45,401 nucleotides of DNA from an uncultured bacterium (GTDB lineage Bacteria > Bacillota > Clostridia > Lachnospirales > Lachnospiraceae). Under the pieces are notes generated by a model. That model was not told where the DNA came from and did not search any database. It saw only the letters and a list, made by a program, of their open reading frames with translations. The stretch's first letter is position 1; the number at the start of each line of letters is the position of its first letter. Of the stretch, positions 8,915 through 17,217 are shown piece after piece. Where the stretch lies: NCBI GenBank assembly GCA_947243845.1, contig CAMXIF010000024.1:1-45401 (forward strand). Direction: 5' to 3'. The translations under genes were made by a program, and so were the position numbers.

Positions 8915-9784
8915 ATGAGTCCTTTTGAACGGAAATTTGGAAAATATGCCATAAAGAATCTTTCCTTCATTCTTGTCTTGTGTTATGGTGTGGGCTATCT
9001 TTTACAGATGATGGACAGGAGTAATATATTATTATCGTTTCTGACATTGAATCCCTATGCAATCCTGCACGGTCAGATTTGGCGGCTTGTCACATGGATT
9101 CTGGTTCCGCCGCCGGGCAGCGGGGGACTTTTTTTGACATTGATCATGCTGTATTTTTACTGCTCCATAGGTACTTCTCTGGAACGAACCTGGGGGACTT
9201 ATCGTTATAATGTTTATCTGTTCCAGGGGATGGTGTTTACCATCTTGGGAAGCTTTCTGCTGATGGCGTTTTGTTATCTCTTCCAGGCAGATATGATTGC
9301 GCATTACAGTCCGGAACTGTTCTTTAATACGATTTCCATTGCTTTTAGTACTTATTATATCAATATGTCAATCTTCCTGGCGTTTGCAGCAACCTTCCCG
9401 GAGGCACAGGTGCTTTTGATGTTCATTATTCCGATTAAGGTAAAATGGCTGGGAGTTATTTATGCAATCATGCTGGTCGTTGAGTTTTGGGGGAGCAGTG
9501 TGTACTATAAGTTTGCCATTGCGGCATCGCTTCTCAATTTTGTGGTATTTTTCTTTACATCCAGGAATATGATGCATTTGAATCCCAAACAGATTCACAG
9601 GCGGCAGGAATTTAAGCGGGATGTGAGAAGAAATACCGGAATTACCAAGCATAAGTGCGCCATCTGTGGCCGGACGGAAGTGGACAGTCCGCAGATGCAG
9701 TTTCGGTTCTGTTCCAAGTGTGACGGCAATTATGAGTATTGTGAGGAGCATCTGTATACCCATACCCATATTAAGAGAAGCTGA
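8915..9784 (+). CDS. Rhomboid-like polytopic membrane protein with C-terminal zinc ribbon, probably non-proteolytic
   Basis: 289 residues with about six hydrophobic segments in the first 210 residues, including a segment with HGQIWRLVTW like the rhomboid family. I find no GxSG serine motif in the later membrane segments (the region FAATFPEAQVLLMF sits about where it would be expected), so a rhomboid-type protease activity is unlikely. The cytoplasmic tail has CAIC, then CSKC, then a Cys/His-rich end (YCEEHLYTHTH), a likely zinc ribbon. The ATG at 8915 follows GGGAG by about 10 bases; an in-frame GTG at 8906 is less likely. It is followed after 48 bases by the sigma-like gene, probably in one transcript. 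The function is unknown: a pseudo-rhomboid scaffold or chaperone is one possibility, by inference. Confidence 0.75.
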   Translation: MSPFERKFGKYAIKNLSFILVLCYGVGYLLQMMDRSNILLSFLTLNPYAILHGQIWRLVTWILVPPPGSGGLFLTLIMLYFYCSIGTSLERTWGTYRYNVYLFQGMVFTILGSFLLMAFCYLFQADMIAHYSPELFFNTISIAFSTYYINMSIFLAFAATFPEAQVLLMFIIPIKVKWLGVIYAIMLVVEFWGSSVYYKFAIAASLLNFVVFFFTSRNMMHLNPKQIHRRQEFKRDVRRNTGITKHKCAICGRTEVDSPQMQFRFCSKCDGNYEYCEEHLYTHTHIKRS

Positions 9785-9832
9785 CGGAGTATCGAGAATG
9801 ATGTAAAAACATGCAAAGAGAAGGAATCCGAT

Positions 9833-10567
9833 ATGAACAGAGAAGTTCAGTTTGCCAAAACGTTAGAGGAAGTCAGGCAGAAGGCTAAAACACAGAATAA
9901 CTGTATCTTAGAGGCAGAGGTGGAAGAAGCGTTTGCGCCGTTAGCCCTCTCGTCTGAACAGATGGAGATGGTCTACCAGTATTTACGACAGAAAAAGATC
10001 GGTATCGGCGAACCGGTGGATTATGAGGAATATCTGCAGGATGAGGAGAGAGATTATCTGGCTTCTTATCTGGAATCTATCAGGGCATTTTCCGAAATTT
10101 CCGAGGGAGAGCGGGAGGCAGTGACACTCTCGGCTATGGCCGGGGAACTGGATGCCATAAACAGGCTGACGGAGATTTTCCTTCCGGAAGTGGCGGAGAT
10201 TGCCAAACTCTATGCCGGACAAGGTGTCTTTCTGGAAGATTTGATCGGGGAAGGCAATGTGGCCCTTTCCCTGGGTGTGACCATGCTGGGAGCATTGGAA
10301 CATGCTTCAGAGGTTCAGGGGATGCTGGCTAAGCTGATCATGGATGCTATGGAAGATTTTATTGCGGAAAATGCGGAAGAAGAGAAGAAGGATCAGAGAA
10401 TTGCCGATAAGGTCAATAAAGTGGCGGATGCGGCGAATGCGTTGTATGGAGAACTTCGCAGAAAGGTGACGGTGGAGGAATTGATGACGGAGACTGGTTT
10501 TAGCAGGAAGTCCATCGAGGATGCCATTCGTGTGAGCGGCGATAAGATTGAGGCGATAGAAACCTGA
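9833..10567 (+). CDS. Sigma-70-like protein retaining regions 1.1, 2.1-2.2 and 3, without region 4
   Basis: 244 residues. Residues about 39-63 (LSSEQMEMVYQYLRQKKIG) resemble sigma region 1.1. Residues about 108-147 (INRLTEIFLPEVAEIAKLYA, then DLIGEGNVAL) clearly match region 2.1-2.2, the core RNA polymerase-binding helix. Residues about 190-235 match region 3 (KVTVEELMTETGFSRKSIED). The segment where region 2.3-2.4 should lie (about 150-180) lacks the aromatic, basic promoter-melting residues, and there is no region 4 for -35 recognition. It may therefore bind core polymerase without being a normal promoter-specific sigma factor; that is inference. The ATG follows AAGGAA by 7 bases. It sits between the rhomboid-like and 10597 genes. 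Confidence 0.8.
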   Translation: MNREVQFAKTLEEVRQKAKTQNNCILEAEVEEAFAPLALSSEQMEMVYQYLRQKKIGIGEPVDYEEYLQDEERDYLASYLESIRAFSEISEGEREAVTLSAMAGELDAINRLTEIFLPEVAEIAKLYAGQGVFLEDLIGEGNVALSLGVTMLGALEHASEVQGMLAKLIMDAMEDFIAENAEEEKKDQRIADKVNKVADAANALYGELRRKVTVEELMTETGFSRKSIEDAIRVSGDKIEAIET

Positions 10568-10596
10568 ATTTACTTTTTAGATAAGGCGGTGGATAC

Positions 10597-11019
10597 GTGG
10601 AAGGGCAGAACAGGGATTTCAAATATTTTATGCAGGATACGGGTTCCATTTATCTGGGTGCCAAATTAAGTTATGTGGAGATCCTGCAGGATGAGATGGT
10701 GAATTTTAAATATAAGAGTATTGTGGAGCATTATATTTTCAAGGACACCGATCCGGAGACCACGCTGGAGAGCCAGTTATACTATATGACGCAGGATCAG
10801 TTTTCCTACAGGACCTATGGACAGCTGAAGGCCAGGGTGAAGATCAGTATACTGGAGGAGAAGAAAGGTCTTTTGGGTAAGAAAAAGACAGGTTACCAGA
10901 GTAAGGTCATGAAGTTAAATGAGTTTACGGCTATGAATCTGGCGCAGAAAAAGGCGGCGGGTGTGGTGGTGCAGGAATTGATTCTGTCCAAACTGGCATT
11001 GATGTCTTTCAGCGTGTAG
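10597..11019 (+). CDS. Unknown conserved-looking cytoplasmic protein (140 aa)
   Basis: GTG start, with AAGGCGGTGG (10583-10592) upstream. No signal peptide or membrane segment, and no motif I recognise. The protein begins MEGQNRDFKY, is mostly alpha/beta in character with many Tyr and Lys residues, and has a basic patch in the middle (EEKKGLLGKKKTGYQ). It lies 29 bases after the sigma-like gene in the same direction, so the two are probably co-transcribed; a shared role is a guess. It is followed by a long 3' gap ending in a strong terminator. Confidence 0.65.
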   Translation: MEGQNRDFKYFMQDTGSIYLGAKLSYVEILQDEMVNFKYKSIVEHYIFKDTDPETTLESQLYYMTQDQFSYRTYGQLKARVKISILEEKKGLLGKKKTGYQSKVMKLNEFTAMNLAQKKAAGVVVQELILSKLALMSFSV

Positions 11020-11129
11020 ACAGGCCTTGTCAGTTTACGCGATAAATTACACTGTAATTTCTACAAAATGCTCTTGTGTTTGACAATTTTTTCTGGTAAA
11101 CTTACACCGTAAAATTCCCCTTTTACACT

Positions 11130-11178
11130 GGACAGGTGAAAACAAAATTTAAGTTTTTGCCTGTCCTTTTAGTTTTTC
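11130..11178 (+). terminator. Rho-independent terminator before the M16 peptidase gene
   Basis: A 14-bp stem with two G-T pairs (11130-11143 with 11153-11166, GGACAGG...CCTGTCC at the base) followed by TTTTAGTTTTT. It closes the transcript of the rhomboid-like/sigma-like/10597 genes, 110 bases after the last stop. The stretch 11020-11129 contains a small perfect palindrome (AAATTACACTGTAATTT, around 11044) but no gene. Confidence 0.8.
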
Positions 11179-11208
11179 TTTACTAAATTTTAGCAGGAGT
11201 GGTATACT
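11179..11208 (+). promoter_or_regulatory. Putative sigma-A promoter of the M16 peptidase gene
   Basis: TTTACT, 18-base spacer, TATACT. The predicted leader (about 85 bases) contains a strong hairpin (11228-11273). Confidence 0.55.
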
Positions 11209-11227
11209 TATAAAAATGTGAAAAGTA

Positions 11228-11273
11228 CTTCTGGGTTTCTGTCAGTATCTGTCGGGTCAGAAACCTTCAGAAG
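11228..11273 (+). promoter_or_regulatory. Leader hairpin upstream of the M16 peptidase
   Basis: Stem CTTCTGGGTTTCTG (11228-11241) pairs with CAGAAACC (11258-11265) and CAGAAG (11268-11273), with a two-base bulge, 25 bases before the start codon. There is no T-run, so it is not a terminator. Its left side shares the string GAAAAGTACTTCT with the palindrome at 17863. Confidence 0.5.
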
Positions 11274-11297
11274 ACAGTTTGAAAGGAGTTTCCGAAA

Positions 11298-14219
11298 ATG
11301 CAGTTAGAACAGTTACAGGCTTATACAGTCCTTATGCAGTGCGATATCAAAGACATCAACTCTAAGGGATATCTGCTGAAACACAATAAAACAGGTGCGC
11401 GGGTAGCGCTTTTGTCGAATGATGATGATAATAAAGTATTTTATATTGGATTCCGAACACCGCCCAAAGACAGTACCGGTGTGGCACATATCATTGAGCA
11501 TACGGTGCTTTGCGGTTCGGATAAGTTTCCGGTAAAGGATCCTTTTATAGAACTGGCAAAGGGATCTCTCAATACCTTCTTAAACGCCATGACCTATCCG
11601 GATAAGACGGTATATCCTGTGGCCAGCTGCAATGATAAGGATTTCCAGAATCTGATGGATGTGTATCTGGATGCGGTGTTCCATCCCAATATTTACCATG
11701 AGGAAAAAATCTTCAAACAGGAAGGGTGGCACTATGAACTGGAATCTGCTGAAGATGATCTGACCATCAATGGGGTGGTCTACAATGAGATGAAAGGTGC
11801 CTTCTCCTCACCGGACGATGTGCTTTACCGGGAAATCATGAATTCCCTGTATCCCCACACTCCTTATGGGGTGGAATCCGGCGGGGACCCTGACGTAATT
11901 CCGGAACTGACTTATGAGGAGTTTCTTGCTTTTCATCAGAAGTATTATCATCCGTCCAACAGCTATATTTATCTGTATGGCAATATGGATATGGCGGAGA
12001 AACTGCAGTATATCGATGAGGCCTATTTGTCGAAATATGAGGCTCTCAGCGTGGATTCGGAACCGTCTGTGGAAACGCCTTTTGGGCAGACTGTGACCGT
12101 GGAGAAGTCCTATCCGATCATGGAGAGTGAATCGGAGGCTTCCAATACCTATCTGTCTTACAATGTTTCTCTGGGAGAGAATCTGGACCGGAAAGCAAAC
12201 TTTGGATTCCAGGCGCTGATCGATGCGGTGGCATCGGCTCCCGGCGCGCCGGTTAAGCAGGCGCTGTTGGATGCCGGCATCGGTACGGACATCAGCTGTA
12301 TTTATGAGGTAGATATCAGACAGCCTTTCTTCTCTATTGTAGCCAAGAACGCGGAGGCATCGCAGAAGGAGAAGTTTATCAACATTATTGAAGAAACCCT
12401 GCGAAAGCTTGTAGAAAATGGCGTGGATAAGAAGTCTTTGGCGGCGGCGATCAATCATGATGAATTTAAATACCGGGAAGCAGATTTTGGCTCCTATCCC
12501 AAGGGGCTTATGTATGGACTTCAGATGTGTGAGACCTGGCTGTATGATGACAGCAGACCTTTTGTGTATTTGGAACTGGCAGATACGTATAAGGATTTAA
12601 AGAAAGAGGTGGACACTTCCTTCTATGAGGATATGATTACCAGATGTCTATTGGACAACACCCATAAGAGCGTGGTAGTGGTAAAGCCCGTGAAGGGACT
12701 TACCGGTCAGAAAGAGAAGGCTCTTGCGGCTTCGCTGGCCGGAAAGAAGGCGGCCATGAGTAAGGAGGAGATTGCACAGATTGTTGCGGACACGGAGGCT
12801 TTGAAACGCTATCAGGAAGAGCCCAGCGCAAAGGAAGATTTGGAGAAGATTCCCCTGCTGACCAGAGAGGATATGAAAAAGGAGGCGATGCCTTACTGTA
12901 ATGAGGAGAAAAAGGTGGGAGACACCCTGCTTCTCTATCATGATATTTTTACGAATGGCATCGGTTATCTGCGGTTTATGTTCGATCTGGGACAGGTGCC
13001 TGAAGAGCTGTTCCCTTATGTGGGGCTTTTACGGGCCATGATCGGTCTGGTGGATACCGGCAGACATTCGTACAGTGAACTCTACAGCGAGATTAATCTC
13101 CAGACGGGCGGCATTTCACCGACTGTGAATACCTTTACGAATGCCAGGGATTTATCGCAGTATAAAGTCACCTTTGATCTGAAAGTAAAAACTTTATACG
13201 AAAATCTGCCCAGGGCTTTTGATTTGGTGGAAGAGATATTGACTGAATCGGTCTATACGGATAAAAAGAGGCTATATGAATTGGTGGCGGAGAGCCGTTC
13301 CGATAAACAAGCGCAGATGATGTCCGCCGGTCATTCCCTGGCGGCCGGGCAGGCGTTGTCCTATCTGTCGAAACCCGCGATGATCATGGATCATATCAAC
13401 GGCATGGCGTTTTATCGTTTGTTAGAGAGTCTAGAAAAAGATTTTGACGCACAGAAAGACGACCTGGCAGTTAATATGCAGAAGGTGGTGCGCTGCATTT
13501 TCCGGCCGGAGAATCTGATGGTGGATTATACGGCGCAGCCGGAAGGTTTATCAGGGATAGAGGAATTGATAGAGGGCCTGAAAGCCAAACTTTATACGGA
13601 ACCAATCGATATGAAGGGATATGAGCCGAAACCGGTAAAGAAAAATGAGGGCCTGATGTCTTCAGCCCAGATTCAGTATGTATGCCGGGCCGGCAATTTT
13701 GTAAAGAAAGGACTGCCTTATACGGGGGCGCTGAAAGTGCTGCGAGTGATGATGGGATATGATTATCTCTGGACACAGGTACGTGTCAAGGGCGGCGCTT
13801 ATGGCTGCATGTGTCAGTTTGGTAAGAGCGGCGAGAGTTATTTTGTTTCTTATCGGGATCCCAATCTGGAAAAGACGATCGAAGTATATGAGAAGGCAGC
13901 GGATTATATCGAACATTATGAGGCCGATGAGCGCACCATGACCCAGTACATCATCGGTGCCATCAGCGAGATGGATATGCCGCTGACCCCGTCAGCCAAA
14001 GGTAATTATTCCCTGGCCGGGTATCTGACGCAATATGATTTTGAATGTGTGCAGAAGGAGCGTGACGAACTGTTAGCTACAGACGCAGATACAATACGCG
14101 GTTTGGCCGGCTATATCCGGGCATTTATGGAAGATGAATGTCTTTGTGTGGTGGGGAATGAAGAGAAGATTAAGGAGCAGGAGAAATTGTTTGAGAAGAT
14201 AGAGTATTTGTTCCATTAA
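11298..14219 (+). CDS. M16C zinc metallopeptidase, PreP/Cym1-like (insulinase family)
   Basis: A 973-residue peptidase of the clamshell M16 fold, which degrades short unfolded peptides. The inverted zinc motif HIIEH is at residues 64-68 (His64, Glu67 catalytic base, His68) and the third ligand is Glu164 in NEMKG, 96 residues after His68 as in PreP. The four-domain length is normal for the M16C subfamily. There is no signal peptide, so it should be cytoplasmic, most likely a peptide-scavenging enzyme. AAGGAG precedes the ATG by about 10 bases. It is the first gene after a terminator and promoter, and the downstream lipoprotein gene begins 24 bases after its stop. Confidence 0.93.
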   Translation: MQLEQLQAYTVLMQCDIKDINSKGYLLKHNKTGARVALLSNDDDNKVFYIGFRTPPKDSTGVAHIIEHTVLCGSDKFPVKDPFIELAKGSLNTFLNAMTYPDKTVYPVASCNDKDFQNLMDVYLDAVFHPNIYHEEKIFKQEGWHYELESAEDDLTINGVVYNEMKGAFSSPDDVLYREIMNSLYPHTPYGVESGGDPDVIPELTYEEFLAFHQKYYHPSNSYIYLYGNMDMAEKLQYIDEAYLSKYEALSVDSEPSVETPFGQTVTVEKSYPIMESESEASNTYLSYNVSLGENLDRKANFGFQALIDAVASAPGAPVKQALLDAGIGTDISCIYEVDIRQPFFSIVAKNAEASQKEKFINIIEETLRKLVENGVDKKSLAAAINHDEFKYREADFGSYPKGLMYGLQMCETWLYDDSRPFVYLELADTYKDLKKEVDTSFYEDMITRCLLDNTHKSVVVVKPVKGLTGQKEKALAASLAGKKAAMSKEEIAQIVADTEALKRYQEEPSAKEDLEKIPLLTREDMKKEAMPYCNEEKKVGDTLLLYHDIFTNGIGYLRFMFDLGQVPEELFPYVGLLRAMIGLVDTGRHSYSELYSEINLQTGGISPTVNTFTNARDLSQYKVTFDLKVKTLYENLPRAFDLVEEILTESVYTDKKRLYELVAESRSDKQAQMMSAGHSLAAGQALSYLSKPAMIMDHINGMAFYRLLESLEKDFDAQKDDLAVNMQKVVRCIFRPENLMVDYTAQPEGLSGIEELIEGLKAKLYTEPIDMKGYEPKPVKKNEGLMSSAQIQYVCRAGNFVKKGLPYTGALKVLRVMMGYDYLWTQVRVKGGAYGCMCQFGKSGESYFVSYRDPNLEKTIEVYEKAADYIEHYEADERTMTQYIIGAISEMDMPLTPSAKGNYSLAGYLTQYDFECVQKERDELLATDADTIRGLAGYIRAFMEDECLCVVGNEEKIKEQEKLFEKIEYLFH

Positions 14220-14243
14220 AACAATCGAAAAGGGGAGGAAATT

Positions 14244-15356
14244 ATGAAAAAGATGAAATGGCTAAGAAAAGGACAGGTGGTGCTTTCGATGGTGCTGTTT
14301 GCAGCATTATTCACCGCCTGCGGCAGTTCCGGTTCCCTGAGTTATACAGGGGGTGCAACCAAAAATGCGGAGTCCTATGCAGCCGTAGACACGGCGGCAC
14401 CGGCGGCGGAATATGAGTATGCGGAAGAATATGACGGCGGCGCGGGCATGACTTATGATATGACGACCTATCAGGAGGAAGGCACCCAGGGGCAGGAAGC
14501 GATGGAAGTGACCGAAGCGGCCACACAGCGCAAGCTGATCAAGACAGTGGATATCAATACCGAGACGGAGCAGTTTGATATCCTGGTACCTGCCCTGCAG
14601 GCTCAGGTGGAGCAGCTGGGCGGTTACATAGAAGAGATATCTATTTATAAAAACAGCAGTTATAGTTATGATGGCAGAACAGAAGATCTCCGAGGCGCCA
14701 GCATAACGGCCCGCGTTCCGCAGGAAGATCTGGACAGCTTTTTGGCCAAGGTGGGAGAGCAGTCCAATGTGATAAGCCAGTCTGAGCGGGTAGAGGATGT
14801 AACCTTGCAGTATGTGGATTTGGACAGCCACAAGCGGGTGCTTGTCTCGGAACAGGAAAGGCTGATTGAGTTACTGGAACAGGCACAGACCGTGGAAGAC
14901 CTTATCGCCATTGAGAGTCGGCTTGCGGAAGTGCGCTATCAGATCGAGAGCATGGAGTCCCAGCTGCGCACTTATGACAATAAGATTGATTACAGTACTG
15001 TTTATCTGGGAATCAGAGAAGTTAAGAAATATACGCCGCCCCAGGATATCACGGTCTGGCAGGAGATTGTGAATGGCTTTATAAACAGCCTGGAAAATAT
15101 TGGGCATGGCATCCGTAATTTCTGCATCGGATTTGTGATCAACATTCCCTATCTTGTATTGTGGGCAGCTATTATCATTGCGGCAGTACTGATCATTCGG
15201 AAGATACGTCAAATGATCCGGAACAAGAGGGAGAGATTCCAGGAAACGGGACAGAATGAAAGGAAAAGCGCAAAGCATTTTGGCAGAAAGAAAGATAAGG
15301 CGTCATCAGCAGGAGGGGACGAGAAACCGTCCCAAGAAGACCAGAAAAATGAATGA
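14244..15356 (+). CDS. DUF4349-type lipoprotein with C-terminal membrane anchor
   Basis: 370 residues. Residues 1-26 form a lipoprotein signal ending in the lipobox FTAC (Cys26). An acidic low-complexity linker follows (about 30-95). The folded part (about 97-260) starts KLIKTVDINTETEQFD and contains a coiled-coil hairpin (about 190-240), the arrangement of DUF4349 proteins as I remember them. A second hydrophobic span lies at about 295-318, followed by a highly basic cytoplasmic tail. Having both a lipid anchor and a C-terminal membrane helix would place the DUF4349 domain outside the cell, fixed at both ends. GGGGAGG lies 7 bases before the ATG. The stop overlaps a potential ATG in the era frame (ATGA at 15353). 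Confidence 0.8.
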   Translation: MKKMKWLRKGQVVLSMVLFAALFTACGSSGSLSYTGGATKNAESYAAVDTAAPAAEYEYAEEYDGGAGMTYDMTTYQEEGTQGQEAMEVTEAATQRKLIKTVDINTETEQFDILVPALQAQVEQLGGYIEEISIYKNSSYSYDGRTEDLRGASITARVPQEDLDSFLAKVGEQSNVISQSERVEDVTLQYVDLDSHKRVLVSEQERLIELLEQAQTVEDLIAIESRLAEVRYQIESMESQLRTYDNKIDYSTVYLGIREVKKYTPPQDITVWQEIVNGFINSLENIGHGIRNFCIGFVINIPYLVLWAAIIIAAVLIIRKIRQMIRNKRERFQETGQNERKSAKHFGRKKDKASSAGGDEKPSQEDQKNE

Positions 15357-15430
15357 CAATAGGAAGAATAGATAGTAAAAAAACGCAGCGGAATCAAACA
15401 GTGCAGACAGAACAGAAAGAATGGAAAAAG

Positions 15431-16336
15431 ATGGAGAATAAACAATTCAAATCCGGTTTTGCGACACTGATCGGAAGACCTAACGTTGGCAAGTCCACAC
15501 TGATGAATACCCTGATCGGGCAGAAGATTGCCATCACCAGCAACAAGCCGCAGACCACCAGAAATCGCATCCAGACAGTATATACTTCTGAGGAGGGACA
15601 GATTGTGTTTCTGGACACCCCAGGAATCCACAAAGCGAAGAATAAGCTGGGAGATTACATGGTAAATGTGGCCCAGAGGACGCTCTCGGAAGTGGACGTG
15701 ATCCTGTGGCTGGTGGAGCCAAGCGATTATATCGGAGCTGGAGAACGGCATATCATCGAGCAATTAAAAAAGACGAATACGCCGGTCATCCTGGTCATCA
15801 ATAAGATTGATACGGTGAAGAAAGAGCTGATATTGACTTATATCGATGCATACCGCAAAGAACTGGATTTCGCGGAGATTGTGCCGGTGTCGGCTCTAAA
15901 GAAAGACGGCATGGAAGTGCTGTTGGAGTGTATCATGAAATACCTTCCGTACGGGGAGCCTTTCTACGATGAGGATACAGTGACCGATCAGCCCATGCGC
16001 CAGATCGTGGCGGAATTGATCCGGGAGAAGGCTCTTAAGTGTCTGGAAGAGGAAATTCCCCATGGTATTGCGGTCACCATCGAGCAGATGAAATACAGGA
16101 AGCGGATTGTGGATATCGAGGCAACTATTGTCTGTGAGCGGGATTCCCATAAGGGTATCATCATCGGCAAACAGGGCAGCATGCTCAAAAAGATTGGATC
16201 CATGGCACGTCCGGACATCGAGGAACTGGTGGAGAGCCAGGTCAATCTGAAACTCTGGGTGAAAGTCAAGAAAGACTGGCGGGACAGTGATTTTCTGTTG
16301 AAGAATTTCGGCTATGATCCAAAAGTAACAGAATAG
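15431..16336 (+). CDS. era: GTPase Era
   Basis: A 301-residue GTPase that binds the 3' end of 16S rRNA and helps 30S maturation. Visible are the P-loop GRPNVGKST (residues 15-23), the effector-region TTRNRIQT, DTPG, NKID, and the C-terminal KH domain with GIIIGKQGSMLK. The start at 15431 gives the normal family length. The reading frame is open back to an ATG at 15353 that overlaps the stop of the upstream lipoprotein, which would add 26 hydrophilic residues. The ribosome-binding site before 15431 is weak, so translation coupled to the upstream gene remains possible. Downstream are the YqzL-like gene and recO, the conserved Firmicutes order. Confidence 0.95.
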   Translation: MENKQFKSGFATLIGRPNVGKSTLMNTLIGQKIAITSNKPQTTRNRIQTVYTSEEGQIVFLDTPGIHKAKNKLGDYMVNVAQRTLSEVDVILWLVEPSDYIGAGERHIIEQLKKTNTPVILVINKIDTVKKELILTYIDAYRKELDFAEIVPVSALKKDGMEVLLECIMKYLPYGEPFYDEDTVTDQPMRQIVAELIREKALKCLEEEIPHGIAVTIEQMKYRKRIVDIEATIVCERDSHKGIIIGKQGSMLKKIGSMARPDIEELVESQVNLKLWVKVKKDWRDSDFLLKNFGYDPKVTE

Positions 16337-16397
16337 AAAATGGCAAATCTGCGAACCCTAATCTGGGTAAGGGAATGAAAGAATCAGGGGGCGTAAG

Positions 16398-16562
16398 ATG
16401 AAGCAGATAAATTACTGGGAGCAGTTTATGGCCACGGGAAAGATTGATGATTTTCTGGCCTATAAAAACGCAGCAAGGGACGAAGAACAGGACAAGGAGG
16501 AAGCAGAGGAACATTCTCATGCAGGAGATCACAGAGATTACGGGAATGGTTATAAAGGCTGA
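16398..16562 (+). CDS. YqzL-like small protein between era and recO (54 aa)
   Basis: ATG at 16398, following GGGGGC; the protein starts MKQINYWEQFMATGKIDDFL and ends in a charged, acidic tail. The pattern W-x2-F-x2-TG-x-I-x2-(Y/F)L and its position between era and recO match the small Firmicutes YqzL family, which I recall at about 47 residues. The function of that family is unknown. The gene overlaps the start of recO by 44 bases in a different frame, so translation of the two is probably coupled. It is easily missed because of its length. Confidence 0.7.
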   Translation: MKQINYWEQFMATGKIDDFLAYKNAARDEEQDKEEAEEHSHAGDHRDYGNGYKG

Positions 16563-17166
16563 ACCGGTTAACGATTATGATAGAAGAGTTGTCCTTTTGA
16601 CGAGGGAGAGGGGGAAGATAGCGGCATTTGCCAGAGGTGCCAGGAAGCCTAACAGCAGACTTCTGGCGGCAACCAACCCTTTCTCTTTCGGCGTATTTAA
16701 GATATATGTGGGCAGGACATCCTACAACATTGCGGATGCCACGATCAGTAATTATTTTGAGGGACTGCGGGAAGATTATGAGAGCGCCTATTACGGTATG
16801 TATTTCCTGGAGGTCATGGATTACTATACGAGGGAAAATAACGATGAGAAAGAGATGCTGAAGCTCCTTTATCAGTCCCTTCGTGCATTGATGCATGAGG
16901 GACTGCCTAATGTGTTGGTGCGGTACATATTTGAAATGAAAGCCATGGTGATCAATGGGGAATTTCCCGGAATGCCGGCGGAGGGTGAATGGGAAGAATC
17001 CACATGTTACGCGGTCTCTTACATCATGGCTTCCGGGATTGAGAAGCTGTATACCTTTACGGTGACGCCCCCGGTTTTAGAGGAACTGAAACAGATTGGG
17101 GATGCGTACAGGAAGCGTTTCGTGGACCGGTCGTTTAAAAGTCTTGAAATTGTGGATAATCTTTAA
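16519..17166 (+). CDS. recO: DNA repair protein RecO
   Basis: 215 residues. RecO helps RecR load RecA on SSB-coated DNA in the RecF pathway. The N-terminal OB fold is clear (about 1-80; ITGMVIKAEPVNDYDRRVVL, then the basic FARGARKPNSRL), followed by the helical domain (YYGMYFLEVMDYYTREN). The CxxC zinc pairs of some RecO proteins are not present. The start at 16519 (MQEITEITG) fits the family; the open frame extends upstream but would lie entirely inside the small preceding gene. The position after era and the YqzL-like gene supports the call. Confidence 0.92.
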   Translation: MQEITEITGMVIKAEPVNDYDRRVVLLTRERGKIAAFARGARKPNSRLLAATNPFSFGVFKIYVGRTSYNIADATISNYFEGLREDYESAYYGMYFLEVMDYYTRENNDEKEMLKLLYQSLRALMHEGLPNVLVRYIFEMKAMVINGEFPGMPAEGEWEESTCYAVSYIMASGIEKLYTFTVTPPVLEELKQIGDAYRKRFVDRSFKSLEIVDNL

Positions 17167-17217
17167 TATAATGTAAGGCAGTATGTGAAGAAGAGGATCA
17201 GTCAGAGAGGAAATGAT

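Noticed and set aside
8718..8918. 66-codon + strand frame before the rhomboid-like gene
   Set aside because: It covers the promoter region of the gene at 8915, has no ribosome-binding site and no homology I recognise.
11080..11085. TTGACA as a -35 box
   Set aside because: No acceptable -10 at 16-18 bases downstream, and a terminator follows within 50 bases.
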